Positions 1 to 7,838 of a DNA stretch of 64,000 bases are shown one piece after another (within the stretch, counting starts at the first letter, position 1; each line of letters starts with the position of its first letter). Source of the DNA: Butyrivibrio hungatei (GTDB lineage Bacteria > Bacillota > Clostridia > Lachnospirales > Lachnospiraceae); assembly GCF_900101605.1 (NCBI RefSeq), contig NZ_FMUR01000014.1:40712-104711 (forward strand), in the 5' to 3' direction. The notes below the pieces were generated by a model. The model was not told the origin of the DNA and made no database searches. It was given only the letters and a program-made list of their open reading frames with translations. Made by a program: the position numbers and the translations under genes.

Positions 1-260
1 CCGGCCCGGCGATCAAGCCTGTTGCCGTAAGAATGGTATATGAGGCGTCTCATGCGGTTGACATTCCGGTCATCGGAATGGGCGGAATCGCAAATGCCGA
101 GGACGCAATCGAGTTTATCATGGCAGGTGCCACAGCAGTTGCGGTGGGAGCAATGAACTTCCACAATCCTTACACGACTGAAAAAGTTGTGGATGGTATC
201 GAAGAGTATATGAAGAAATATGGTGTTGAAGACATTAACGATATTAGGAAAATAGTGTAG
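1..260 (+). CDS. pyrD: Dihydroorotate dehydrogenase, C-terminal end (partial)
   Basis: This is the tail of PyrD, the flavin enzyme that oxidises dihydroorotate to orotate in pyrimidine synthesis; the gene is cut by the window edge and reads from base 3. Visible is the FMN-phosphate-binding end of the TIM barrel: IPVIGMGGIANAEDA followed by GATAVAVGAMNF, typical of the class 1 enzymes. The 1B type, which pairs with PyrK and NAD, is likely in clostridia, but PyrK cannot be seen here. The gene ends at a TAG and is followed at once by a strong terminator, so it is the last gene of its operon. Confidence 0.9.
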   Translation, partial: GPAIKPVAVRMVYEASHAVDIPVIGMGGIANAEDAIEFIMAGATAVAVGAMNFHNPYTTEKVVDGIEEYMKKYGVEDINDIRKIV

Positions 261-262
261 AT

Positions 263-307
263 AAAAGAATGATTCATCAGAAGTGTGATTGATGAATCAT
301 TCTTTTT
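263..307 (+). terminator. Intrinsic terminator after pyrD
   Basis: Near-perfect inverted repeat AAAGAATGATTCATCA / TGATGAATCATTCTTT with a short loop, directly followed by a T-run. It closes the pyrD operon. Confidence 0.9.
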
Positions 308-527
308 AATTTAATAGCAATCACTCAATCTGAGAATGAAAAAAACTAGGAATTTACACAAAAAACACTTGATTAATTGGAGAGGAAATTTCTCCGAAAT
401 TCCTATTAGATTAAAAACGCTCCGCTATGGATGCGAAGCTTATAGAATGGTAGATAATTGCTTTGCAATGCCGCTTGTATGCAAACATTTAGCGAGCAAA
501 ATGATTTTATATAGTGAGATGAAAAGT
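308..527 (+). other. Non-coding region with several inverted repeats
   Basis: No convincing gene. A 9-bp perfect inverted repeat TAGGAATTT / AAATTCCTA spans 347-405 with an inner GGAGA/TCTCC stem (379-395). Two weaker hairpins follow: 433-466 (GCGAAGC/GCTTTGC, one G-U pair) and 473-497 (GCTTG/CGAGC, one G-U pair). The 80-codon open frame over this stretch lacks a ribosome-binding site and runs into the downstream promoter, so it is not called as a gene. The stretch may be a mobile or regulatory remnant. Confidence 0.4.
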
Positions 528-578
528 TTGACAACAAAAAAAATATATATTATATTACTGACTGAACTTAGTCAGTAA
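528..578 (+). promoter_or_regulatory. Promoter and palindromic operator of the tetR gene
   Basis: TTGACA (528-533), a 17-bp spacer and TATATT (551-556) form a strong sigma-A promoter. A perfect 9-bp inverted repeat TTACTGACT-N6-AGTCAGTAA (555-578) covers the end of the -10 box and the start point, just before the tetR ribosome-binding site. Its size and place fit a TetR operator, hence autoregulation of the tetR/ABC/permease unit. Confidence 0.75.
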
Positions 579-594
579 AAAGGAAAGGGAATTT

Positions 595-1194
595 ATGAGA
601 GTATCTAAAGAACCAGAGGAAAGAAAAAAAGAAATAATTGAAACTGCCATGAAGTTGTTTGCAAAAAGGGGATACAAGCATACACAGATAAAAGATATTG
701 TTGGGAGTATTGGAGTTGCACAGGGATTATTCTATTACTATTTTAAATCTAAAGAAGAAGTAATGGAGGCAGTGGCCGAAGAGTATGCAAAAAAAATATT
801 GTATTCTGTAGAGGTGACAATAAATTCTAGAGATACAGTTCTTGAGAAATTGGATGAAGTAGCAAAATCATTTATTATGATGTCGCAAGATCAAGAAGAG
901 ATATTTATAGAAATACAGAATGCTGATGATGGGATAATACATGAGAAAGTATTTAAGTACTTAATTGAAAAACTCATACCTAAGATTGTTGAAATAGTAA
1001 AAATAGGCAATGAATCCGGGGAGTGTAATTGCAAGAATCCTGAACTATATACTCAAATATTATTATATGGCGTATCAGAAAAATTAAATAAAGTATCTTC
1101 CGAAAAAAAAATGGAAATATTTATTAGTAATCTTAGTGCATTAAAAAACTTCGTAATAAAAATATATGGCATCAGGGAGGAACAGAAAAGATAA
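595..1194 (+). CDS. TetR/AcrR-family transcriptional regulator
   Basis: A 199-residue repressor of usual TetR length. The N-terminal helix-turn-helix (about residues 10-56) is clear: ETAMKLFAKRGYKHTQIKDI, then GLFYYYFKSKEE, the recognition-helix and hinge signature of the family. The C-terminal ligand domain is helical and not assignable to a ligand. ATG at 595 follows AGGAAAGGG. A perfect palindrome sits between its promoter and start codon, so it probably represses itself and the exporter genes downstream. The gene is much richer in A/T and in AAA, ATA and TTA codons than the core genes to the right, which suggests transfer. Confidence 0.88.
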   Translation: MRVSKEPEERKKEIIETAMKLFAKRGYKHTQIKDIVGSIGVAQGLFYYYFKSKEEVMEAVAEEYAKKILYSVEVTINSRDTVLEKLDEVAKSFIMMSQDQEEIFIEIQNADDGIIHEKVFKYLIEKLIPKIVEIVKIGNESGECNCKNPELYTQILLYGVSEKLNKVSSEKKMEIFISNLSALKNFVIKIYGIREEQKR

Positions 1195-1400
1195 AGGAGA
1201 GAGTTTTAGAGGAGTTACCTGAAATACAGGAGCAAAGGATATGTACTTCGCATGAGGGAGGTGCATTAATTAATGCAGCAGTTCCAATATCATTGGATAT
1301 TGGGATAAAAAATAAGTTAATCACTACGGGGAAGAAAGCAATAATTTATGCTGCAGAAAACACACAATGGCAGCACGCTGTTTTGTATATTGAGTGGTAG
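1195..1400 (+). pseudogene. Remnant of a ketoacyl-ACP synthase III-like gene (C-terminus)
   Basis: Between tetR and the ABC gene lies an open frame without a good start codon, ending in TAG at 1398-1400. Its translation resembles the last ~60 residues of FabH-type condensing enzymes: a segment reading ALINAAVPISLDIGIKN corresponds to the family's NTSAASIPLAL-like stretch, and the end AVLYIEW matches the usual GxALLRW end. The catalytic Cys and most of the protein are absent. I read it as a decayed fragment or a deletion scar; the resemblance is by eye and needs a profile search. Confidence 0.45.
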
Positions 1401-1417
1401 AAGAAGGGAGGACTAAT

Positions 1418-2119
1418 ATGGCGGCATTATCATTTAGTCATGTAGTAAAGGAATATAAGGTAGGAAAAGGCAAAGTAAGAGCATTAGACGATGCTACGTT
1501 CGATATAGATGCAGGAAAAGTAACGGTTATATTGGGACCAAGTGGTTCGGGGAAAAGTACTACTCTTAATCTAATTGGAGGGATGGATAGATTAAGTAGT
1601 GGAACTATTACTGTAAATGGTAAGGATATTTCGAATATTTCAGAGAAGGCTTTAACAGATTACAGAAGAAGAAAAATTGGTTTTGTATTTCAATTCTATA
1701 ATCTTATACCATCGTTAAATGCAATCGAAAATATTAGTATAGTTGAAAAAATGACAGATGATGCGCTGAATCCAGCGCAGATGTTAAAGGACGTTGGACT
1801 TGAAAACAGAGCAAAGCATTTTCCTTCAGAATTATCGGGAGGCGAGCTACAAAGACTTTCGATTGCGAGAGCACTTTGCAAAAATCCAGATATTTTGCTA
1901 TGTGATGAGCCGACAGGAGCATTAGATAGTGCAACGGGGAGAACAGTTCTTGAATTATTAGTAGATATGGCAAGAAACTATAATAAGACGGTAGTGATAG
2001 TGACACACAATGCTTCGATTGCATTGTGTGCGGACAAAGTTATCCACCTTAAAGATGGAAAAATTGAAAGAATAGAGATGAATGATAATCCGTTAAGAGT
2101 CGGTGAGGTTAACTGGTAA
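1418..2119 (+). CDS. ABC transporter ATP-binding protein (MacB/LolD type)
   Basis: A 233-residue ATPase that should power the FtsX-like permease encoded next. It has the Walker A motif GPSGSGKST (about residue 40), a Q-loop (FVFQFYNL), the signature LSGGELQR and Walker B ILLCDEPTGALD, followed by the H-loop VTHN. EPTGALD is typical of the MacB/LolD/BceA group that partners with FtsX-domain permeases. The start is taken at ATG 1418, which follows GGGAGG at good distance; an in-frame GTG at 1394 has no site. It overlaps the permease gene by one base (TAATG), implying coupled translation. Substrate unknown; antimicrobial peptide or lipid export is possible. Confidence 0.9.
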   Translation: MAALSFSHVVKEYKVGKGKVRALDDATFDIDAGKVTVILGPSGSGKSTTLNLIGGMDRLSSGTITVNGKDISNISEKALTDYRRRKIGFVFQFYNLIPSLNAIENISIVEKMTDDALNPAQMLKDVGLENRAKHFPSELSGGELQRLSIARALCKNPDILLCDEPTGALDSATGRTVLELLVDMARNYNKTVVIVTHNASIALCADKVIHLKDGKIERIEMNDNPLRVGEVNW

Positions 2120-4422
2120 TGAGAAAACTAATAAAAAAGATGTTTCGTGATTTGTGGCAATTGAAATCTCAATTTGTATCAATATTTCTGATGTGCATGC
2201 TGGGAATGTTGATTTATTCAGGAATTGAGGGCGTATGGAATGGAATGCAGATTCAAAAAGATAATTATTTTTCAGAGACAAATGTTGCAGATATTTGGGT
2301 AAATGCTTTAAAAATTAATACAGATGAAGCGGATGACATTAAAGAAATAGATGGAATAGCTACTATCCAACTGAGCGCAGTAATGGACGCGTATTTAGAT
2401 AAAGAGACAGAAGAAAATATTCGACTTATTGCCAATGATACAAACGAAATATCTATTCCTATGATACAGGAAGGCAGCGATTACAACTGCAAAAGTAGTG
2501 GAATATGGTTGGACTATGACTATGCTAATGCAAAGAATCTAAAGGCGGGAGATAGAATAAAAATCTTTTATGATGATATAGAAACAGAACTTACTGTTCA
2601 AGGGCTGGTTTATGGCGTGGATTTTATTAGCTATACAGGTACAACTACAGCAATGATTCCTAACCATGAAAGATATACATATGGATTTGTTTCGTTTGAT
2701 ACGTTGAAAAAATTAAACGATAATGTTGAATATAATCAATTGAAAATAAAATTAGCAGATGAAGCAGATAGTTCAGCTATAAAAGGGAAAATAAAAACAA
2801 TACTGAGGCAAAAATATTTTAGTTGCATTACAAGGGAGGAAAATACAAATATTTCATCCTATGTAAATAAAATTGGACAGATTAGAAAAATGTCAATTAT
2901 GTTTTCCGTTATTTTTTTTCTGTTATCTCTTTTGACAATCAGAACAACAATGAAAAGAGTTGTGCAGAAGCAAAGAACTCAAATAGGAATAATGAAAGCA
3001 TTAGGATTTTATTCTATACAAATTAAAGTTCATTACGCTTTATATGGATTAGTAGTTAGTATAACGGGAACAATAATAGGTTATTTAATTGCACCGTATA
3101 CAATAACACCGGCTTTATTGGATTTGCAAAAAGATTTTTATAGCTTACCGAATTGGAATGGCGAAAATTCTATATTTTCAATCTATTTAATCGTGTTAAT
3201 GGTTTTAATTTGCAGTGCAACGGCATGGTTATCAAGTAGTAAAATTGTAAGGGAAATGCCGGCAGATTCATTGAGAAACGAAGTGTTGGAAAGTAGTAAA
3301 AAAACATTTTTTGAAAAGATACCTGCATTTTGGGATAGTCTTAGTTTTGAGTGGAGATGGGTAATAAGAGATGCGGGCAAGAAAAAAATTAGAACGATAA
3401 TAGGAATAATAGGTGTATTGGGAAGCATGGTGCTTCTAATGTCAAGCTTTGGAGTACAAGACACAGTTACAGAGATTAATAACAGAATATATGGTAGAGA
3501 ATATTCCTATTATGAGAAATTAAAGTTAAATAATGCGAGCGATGAGACAATAAGTTCTATAAACGAAAAGCTTAGTGATGATTGCCAATGGATATACGAA
3601 GGAATGGTTGAAAGTCAAAGTTCAGAAAAAATTGTTACAGAGAATTTTTTTGTAATTGACAGGGGATATTATTGGACATTGTTTGATACTGAAAATAAGA
3701 TAATTGATTTGCCGACAGACGGGATTGTTGTATCAAAGAAGGTTGCAACTGACTTAAGTGTGGCTGAAAATTCGTATATAAGCATTCTGTATAATGGGGA
3801 TAATATTTGTATGAAGGTGGATCAGATAGTTGATATAAATTCTCCACAGGGAATATTTGTGAGTAAAGAGAGTTGGATAAATGCAGGAAATACTTTTTGC
3901 CCGAACACATTATTGGCTGGTGATAACTTAAATCTTGAAGATGTTAAGGAAATGGATGCTATAACTGAGACAGTTAGTCTGGAAAGTCAATATGATGATG
4001 CCGGTAGCATAATGTTAAGTGTAAAAGGTGTAATATTGATGCTTCTTGCAGCGGCAGTTCTTTTAAGTGTGGTTATACTATATAATTTGGGCCTATTAAA
4101 TTATACGGAAAAGTACAGAGAGTATGCGACGCTTAGAGTTCTTGGCGCATACAATAAAGAAATTAAGGATTTAATATTTAAGAATAGTATATTGACTATA
4201 GTAATTGGATGGTTAATAGGGACGGTAGCGGGATGGATGTTTTTGACGGTGTATGTGCGGACTGTGTCAACATCATCAATAGTGTACTCGCCATATTTAA
4301 AGATTAGTTCATATGTGTTGAGCACCATAATTGCATTGGGGTGTTCATTCGTTGTTAATGTAATTGTTTCTAAAAAGGCTGTACATATAGATATGGTGGA
4401 ATCACTTAAATCGGTTGAATAA
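2119..4422 (+). CDS. FtsX-like ABC transporter permease
   Basis: A 767-residue permease with two FtsX modules. An N-terminal membrane segment (about 18-38) is followed by a large extracellular domain (to about 250), then three helices containing the FtsX pattern around IGIMKALGFYS. A second extracellular domain (about 430-620) leads to three more helices with YATLRVLGAYNKEIKDL, again an FtsX pattern. This architecture is that of mechanotransmission-type MacB/YtrF-like systems. It is coupled to the ATPase gene just upstream and, through it, to the TetR regulator. Codon use is strongly A/T biased like the two genes before it. No terminator with a clear T-tract was found after it. Confidence 0.88.
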   Translation: MRKLIKKMFRDLWQLKSQFVSIFLMCMLGMLIYSGIEGVWNGMQIQKDNYFSETNVADIWVNALKINTDEADDIKEIDGIATIQLSAVMDAYLDKETEENIRLIANDTNEISIPMIQEGSDYNCKSSGIWLDYDYANAKNLKAGDRIKIFYDDIETELTVQGLVYGVDFISYTGTTTAMIPNHERYTYGFVSFDTLKKLNDNVEYNQLKIKLADEADSSAIKGKIKTILRQKYFSCITREENTNISSYVNKIGQIRKMSIMFSVIFFLLSLLTIRTTMKRVVQKQRTQIGIMKALGFYSIQIKVHYALYGLVVSITGTIIGYLIAPYTITPALLDLQKDFYSLPNWNGENSIFSIYLIVLMVLICSATAWLSSSKIVREMPADSLRNEVLESSKKTFFEKIPAFWDSLSFEWRWVIRDAGKKKIRTIIGIIGVLGSMVLLMSSFGVQDTVTEINNRIYGREYSYYEKLKLNNASDETISSINEKLSDDCQWIYEGMVESQSSEKIVTENFFVIDRGYYWTLFDTENKIIDLPTDGIVVSKKVATDLSVAENSYISILYNGDNICMKVDQIVDINSPQGIFVSKESWINAGNTFCPNTLLAGDNLNLEDVKEMDAITETVSLESQYDDAGSIMLSVKGVILMLLAAAVLLSVVILYNLGLLNYTEKYREYATLRVLGAYNKEIKDLIFKNSILTIVIGWLIGTVAGWMFLTVYVRTVSTSSIVYSPYLKISSYVLSTIIALGCSFVVNVIVSKKAVHIDMVESLKSVE

Positions 4423-4561
4423 AAAAACTGGGGTATTAAATATCACCCTTTGTTACCAGATAAGTAGAGTTTATTCGTAAGATTGTGTAAATAGTTCTTT
4501 TATCCATATATAATCAATCCTTTAACGTTTTTTTATATTGTAATGTTAGAATAAAAAACGA

Positions 4562-4592
4562 ACAGACAAGGGGACGCAGGGAAGCGGTCTGT
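4562..4592 (+). promoter_or_regulatory. Hairpin in the leader of the 4605 gene
   Basis: ACAGAC (4562-4567) and GTCTGT (4587-4592) form a 6-bp stem directly before the ribosome-binding site AAGGAAAG. It could be a leader structure, but the stem is short. The rest of 4423-4561 is AT-rich with nothing assignable. Confidence 0.3.
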
Positions 4593-4604
4593 AAAGGAAA
4601 GATT

Positions 4605-4907
4605 ATGATTATAAAGAAGATATTGGAAGCGTTATTATATGCAATAGGTGCGTTGATCGCATTGGTTTTTCTTATTATTTTCATATGCACGGTCAGTCCG
4701 TGGGCACATGATATGCTTAGCGGTGTTGCGACAGATGTTGCGGTGATGAGGATACAGCAGGCGGCGGAACTTGAGAACAGCGCGGAGGCTGCGATTCAGG
4801 AAGCTGAGGAAGCAAGCACCGATGCATCGGAAGAGCCAAGATCTGAAGCGAAAATCTATGAAGAGCATATGAACAGCATGAAAAAAGGACTTCACTTAGA
4901 CGAGTGA
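4605..4907 (+). CDS. Small single-pass membrane protein, unknown function
   Basis: A 100-residue protein with one hydrophobic segment near the N-terminus (about residues 8-31, ALLYAIGALIALVFLIIFIC) followed by an Ala/Glu-rich, probably helical cytoplasmic or surface part (AAELENSAEAAIQEAEEAS). No family recognised. The ATG at 4605 follows AAGGAAAG. The stop codon lies inside the loop of a strong terminator shared with the convergent gene on the other strand. Codon composition and a normal ribosome-binding site support it as real. Confidence 0.65.
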   Translation: MIIKKILEALLYAIGALIALVFLIIFICTVSPWAHDMLSGVATDVAVMRIQQAAELENSAEAAIQEAEEASTDASEEPRSEAKIYEEHMNSMKKGLHLDE

Positions 4908-4929
4908 TCATCTAAGTGACAGTCCTTTT
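4883..4929. terminator. Bidirectional terminator between convergent genes
   Basis: Arms AAAAGGACTTCACTTAGA and TCTAAGTGACAGTCCTTTT pair over almost their full length, with A-run and T-run at the two ends, so it can stop transcription in both directions. The loop contains the stop codon of the plus-strand gene. Confidence 0.88.
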
Positions 4930-4946
4930 CTGTTACTAGCAACGTA

Positions 4947-5570
4947 TTATTCTGTCAATGTCTTGCCGGTTAATTCATCAAAGCCTTTCATAACTGCATC
5001 GAAGGTGTTTTTTGAAATTTCCGGAAGCTCACCGCCCCAGGTTTTCTCTGCCTGAGCATAACCCTTCTCAAAAGCAGCTCTCATTTTTTCAAGCTTTTCA
5101 GGATCGTTTCCGGCCAGTGTGGTGGCAAAATCGAGGATTCTTTCGGAGGTCTGTTTTACACCCCAGTAACCGTCCTCGGCAATGTCAGCCTCTGCCTGAG
5201 CCTTAGTTGCTGCATCCACTGTGAAATCCCCTTTTGCAAGGAATTTCCACATCGAGTCTTCATCGTTGTCAGAATTGGCGATGCCGTAGGCCTTGGCCTG
5301 CTTGCCCATCATCTTCTGAACAATGTTCAAAAGTTGCTGTTGGCGCATTGCTACATCTGCCTGCATCTGTTTGATGATCTTGGTTCGATCGGTTTCTTTG
5401 GAAGATACGTTCTGTGTATCTTTTTCCTCAGATTTCTCGAACACTGCTGCAGCTTGAGTTTTTTCCTTTACTTCATCGTTTTTGTTTTTCTCGTCAACAG
5501 ACGGACTGACTGATGAAGCATAGGTGGTTGCGATGTTGTTAGTAACCTCGGTAATTCCGTTTACGCCCAT
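4947..5570 (-). CDS. Conserved hypothetical protein, probable flagellar-regulon member
   Basis: A 207-residue soluble protein without signal peptide or membrane segment. The N-terminal third is polar and low-complexity (Lys/Glu/Ser), the middle is helical with a Gln/Met-rich stretch (ADVAMRQQQLLNIVQKMMGK), and the C-terminal half looks like a conserved helical domain (SERILDFATTLAGNDPEK, then EKTWGGELPEISKNTFDAVM). I recall similar clostridial proteins of unknown role but cannot name a family safely. The gene is preceded by a near-consensus sigma-28 promoter, which points to late flagellar or chemotaxis genes. The ATG at 5570 follows GGAG. It is transcribed alone and ends in a shared terminator. 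Confidence 0.75.
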   Translation of the reverse strand: MGVNGITEVTNNIATTYASSVSPSVDEKNKNDEVKEKTQAAAVFEKSEEKDTQNVSSKETDRTKIIKQMQADVAMRQQQLLNIVQKMMGKQAKAYGIANSDNDEDSMWKFLAKGDFTVDAATKAQAEADIAEDGYWGVKQTSERILDFATTLAGNDPEKLEKMRAAFEKGYAQAEKTWGGELPEISKNTFDAVMKGFDELTGKTLTE

Positions 5571-5640
5571 ATCGAACTCCTTTTCTGCGACAGGGTACTA
5601 AATACCGCGCTGAAACGAAACTATGGTTTACCTAATCTCC

Positions 5641-5667
5641 TTATCGACATTTTAATAAAAAACTTTA
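5641..5667 (-). promoter_or_regulatory. Sigma-28 (SigD/FliA) promoter
   Basis: Read on the minus strand the sequence is TAAAGTTT-N11-GTCGATAA (TAAA = complement of 5664-5667; GTCGATAA = complement of 5641-5648). This differs from the known FliA consensus TAAAGTTT-N11-GCCGATAA at one base. It lies about 70 bp before the start codon of the 207-residue protein and points at it. Confidence 0.75.
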
Positions 5668-5763
5668 GTGAAATATCGAAAATTTTTAAATTTTTTATTT
5701 TTTCCTTGAGTTTGATCCTTCGGAGTGAGAAGATGAAGAAAAATAATTTCGGAGTATATAATT

Positions 5764-6639
5764 ATGAAGCTTGAGAGAAAAGCATATGCAAAGATCAATC
5801 TCGGACTTGATGTTACGGGAGTTCGTGAGGACGGATATCATATTGTAAAGATGATAATGCAGAATGTGGATCTGTACGATACGCTTACATTTGAGGATAA
5901 TGACAGCGGCGATATCATTTTGACCGCATCTACGGATAAGATCGAAACTGATGAAAGGAACCTTATCTGCAAGGTGGCCGGGCAGCTTAAGGACAAATAT
6001 AATGTGAAAAAAGGTGTTACCATGCACCTTGTAAAGAGAATCCCTGTAGCTGCGGGAATGGCAGGTGGAAGTACAGACGGTGCGGCAGCATACCTGGCTT
6101 TGAATGAGTTATGGGGACTTAACCTCAGTAAAAAAGAGCTTTGTGAGCTTGCTGTGTCTCTGGGTGCCGATATCCCGTATTGTATAATCGGCGGAACGGC
6201 GCTTGCAGAGGGAATCGGTGAGGAACTGACAACTATAAGCGACATGACGGATTGTTATCTTGTTATCGCAAAGCCTGCGATAGATGTTTCAACAGGCTGG
6301 GTTTATAAAGAGCTGGACAGCAGGGAAGTGATAACACATCCGGATATAGACGGAATCAAGGCTGCAATAGAAGCAGGTAATCTTAAGAAGATGTGCTCTC
6401 TTATAGGAAATGTTCTTGAAGATGTCACTGCATCCAAATACAAAGAGGTAGGGCAGATTGAAGAGATACTCAGAAATGAGGGCGCTGTAGGTGCATTCAT
6501 GACAGGAAGCGGTCCCACAGTATTTGGCGTATTCGACAAAAAAGAAGCGGCAGAAGCGGGTTATAAGGCAGTTGTTGAAAGTAAGCTTGCGCCGGAAGCT
6601 TTTTTGTCCGCACCCATTAATCCCGGTAAAGAGGACTGA
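5764..6639 (+). CDS. ispE: 4-diphosphocytidyl-2-C-methyl-D-erythritol kinase
   Basis: IspE phosphorylates CDP-methylerythritol with ATP in the MEP pathway of isoprenoid synthesis, in the cytosol. The 291 residues match the family length. A GHMP-kinase fold is visible: the N-terminal KAYAKINLGLDV, the ATP-binding glycine loop PVAAGMAGGSTDGAAAYLAL (about 92-111) and the C-terminal GHMP motif FMTGSGPTVFGVF. The start ATG 5764 follows CGGAG. It lies divergent from the sigma-28-controlled gene and is followed after 9 bp by a DUF1934 gene, a likely two-gene operon ending in a strong terminator. Ordinary housekeeping gene. Confidence 0.95.
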   Translation: MKLERKAYAKINLGLDVTGVREDGYHIVKMIMQNVDLYDTLTFEDNDSGDIILTASTDKIETDERNLICKVAGQLKDKYNVKKGVTMHLVKRIPVAAGMAGGSTDGAAAYLALNELWGLNLSKKELCELAVSLGADIPYCIIGGTALAEGIGEELTTISDMTDCYLVIAKPAIDVSTGWVYKELDSREVITHPDIDGIKAAIEAGNLKKMCSLIGNVLEDVTASKYKEVGQIEEILRNEGAVGAFMTGSGPTVFGVFDKKEAAEAGYKAVVESKLAPEAFLSAPINPGKED

Positions 6640-6648
6640 GATAGTAAA

Positions 6649-7089
6649 ATGAAGAAAAAAGTTGATATAAATGTGACAGGAATCCATATCAGAGACGGAA
6701 ACGAAGAAGAGCGGATCGATACAAGCTCAAGGGGAATCTATGAGGCATTGACGGATGGGGCTGTGCGGATAGAGTACGAAGAAGTGCAGGATATGGGCGG
6801 TCAGAGAATAAAGGTGGCCAACAAGGTCACTGTACCTGCCGATTTAAAGTGCGTAGAGATCGTGCGCACAGGCGCTATGAATTCGAAGATGGTATTTGGC
6901 GCCGAAGAATATGTCATGGATTACAAGACACCATACGGATCGATGCAGATGGAAGTTATCACCAAGAGCCTTGATTTTAAGAATGAAGAAAACGGTGTGA
7001 TCGGTGAAATTTCTGCGGAATACATAATTAAATCCGGAGATGAGGTTTTATCCGACTCTAAAATGATAATAGAAATAAAAGCAAGATAA
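6649..7089 (+). CDS. DUF1934 (YwiB-like) protein
   Basis: A 146-residue protein of the DUF1934 family, small beta-barrel proteins resembling B. subtilis YwiB, of unknown biochemical role. The family pattern is visible: an N-terminal strand VDINVTGIHI, a middle KMVFGAEEYVMDYKTPYGSM corresponding to the conserved stretch with the YxTPYG core, and a C-terminal strand pair (IGEISAEYIIKSGDEVLSDS). It follows ispE by 9 bp and is probably co-transcribed. A terminator follows directly. Confidence 0.8.
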   Translation: MKKKVDINVTGIHIRDGNEEERIDTSSRGIYEALTDGAVRIEYEEVQDMGGQRIKVANKVTVPADLKCVEIVRTGAMNSKMVFGAEEYVMDYKTPYGSMQMEVITKSLDFKNEENGVIGEISAEYIIKSGDEVLSDSKMIIEIKAR

Positions 7090-7096
7090 GGCAAAA

Positions 7097-7146
7097 AAAG
7101 AGCTCTCACATCGCGTGATATATTATCATCGCTTGTGAGAGCTTTA
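7097..7146. terminator. Bidirectional terminator
   Basis: AAAGAGCTCTCACA and TGTGAGAGCTTT pair with an inner ATCGCGTGATA/TATCATCGC extension; A-run on the left and T-rich on the right. It serves the DUF1934 gene and the convergent gene at 7162-7635. Confidence 0.85.
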
Positions 7147-7161
7147 TATTTTGAGCAAATA

Positions 7162-7635
7162 TTATTTAACCATCTTGGCGCCGGCTTTTTCCTGAGCCTT
7201 AGCAACAAGGTTCTTAAAGAAGCCTTTCTTTTTCTCGGGAGTAACAGTCTTACCGCGAAGGCCTTTAACTTCTGTTACGTAGATACCGCTGACAGAAGCC
7301 TTAACTTCCTTCTTGACGGGAACTGAATCGAAAATCTTTTCATCACAGATAAGGCTCATAACCCTGTTTCCGACTCTTACCTTAAGGATTGGAAGCTTGG
7401 ATCTGCGAAGAAGCTTGGGAGTCTGATCGATAACGGCCTGTGGAAGACCTGCTTCGGTTATCTTCATTCTCTTTTTGTCAATGATAAGCATGGACATGCT
7501 CTGCTTCATGGAGTCGAGCTGAACTTGCTGCTCTTCCTGTTTCTTCTGGGCTTTTCTGCCGATTATAATAAGTGCAATGATTATTGCAGCTAAAATTACT
7601 GCTATTACGATAAATACAATTAAACCGGTACTCAA
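7162..7635 (-). CDS. Membrane-anchored protein of unknown function
   Basis: A 157-residue protein with one very hydrophobic N-terminal membrane segment (about 4-26, LIVFIVIAVILAAIIIALII) followed by a basic stretch RKAQKKQEEQQ and a cytoplasmic domain. The domain holds MSMLIIDKKRMKITEAGLPQ and a basic, Ala/Lys-rich tail. The topology (short extracellular N-terminus, basic positive-inside flank) predicts a cytoplasmic body of about 125 residues. No family named with confidence. It is monocistronic, with ATG preceded by GGAGG on the minus strand. Confidence 0.7.
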   Translation of the reverse strand: MSTGLIVFIVIAVILAAIIIALIIIGRKAQKKQEEQQVQLDSMKQSMSMLIIDKKRMKITEAGLPQAVIDQTPKLLRRSKLPILKVRVGNRVMSLICDEKIFDSVPVKKEVKASVSGIYVTEVKGLRGKTVTPEKKKGFFKNLVAKAQEKAGAKMVK

Positions 7636-7781
7636 TCTATTATCCTCCGAAAATGAATATACTATATCATAGCAAAAAGTATTGTAGCATTCTTTAGGAA
7701 GATAGGCAAATAAATACTTTAATCATTTTGGAAGGTGTGGTAGTATAAGAAATATTGTTTTGATATGTAATGGTAAGATAC

Positions 7782-7824
7782 TATATTCATGAGAATGGTA
7801 GCCGTGAATATATCAAATTTTTTT
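7782..7824 (+). promoter_or_regulatory. AT-rich hairpin with T-run in the leader of the 7839 gene
   Basis: TATATTCA (7782-7789) pairs with TGAATATA (7805-7812), followed by TCAAATTTTTTT just before the AAGGAG ribosome-binding site. The stem is AT-only apart from one pair, so it is a weak terminator at best; a leader attenuator is possible. Confidence 0.3.
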
Positions 7825-7838
7825 AAGGAGAAAGCATT

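Noticed and set aside
336..578. 80-codon open frame before tetR
   Set aside because: No ribosome-binding site, low-complexity composition, contains hairpins and runs across the tetR promoter and operator.
5838..6245. Long antisense frames inside ispE and many other genes
   Set aside because: These mirror the codon bias of the sense genes, lack ribosome-binding sites and encode no recognisable domains.
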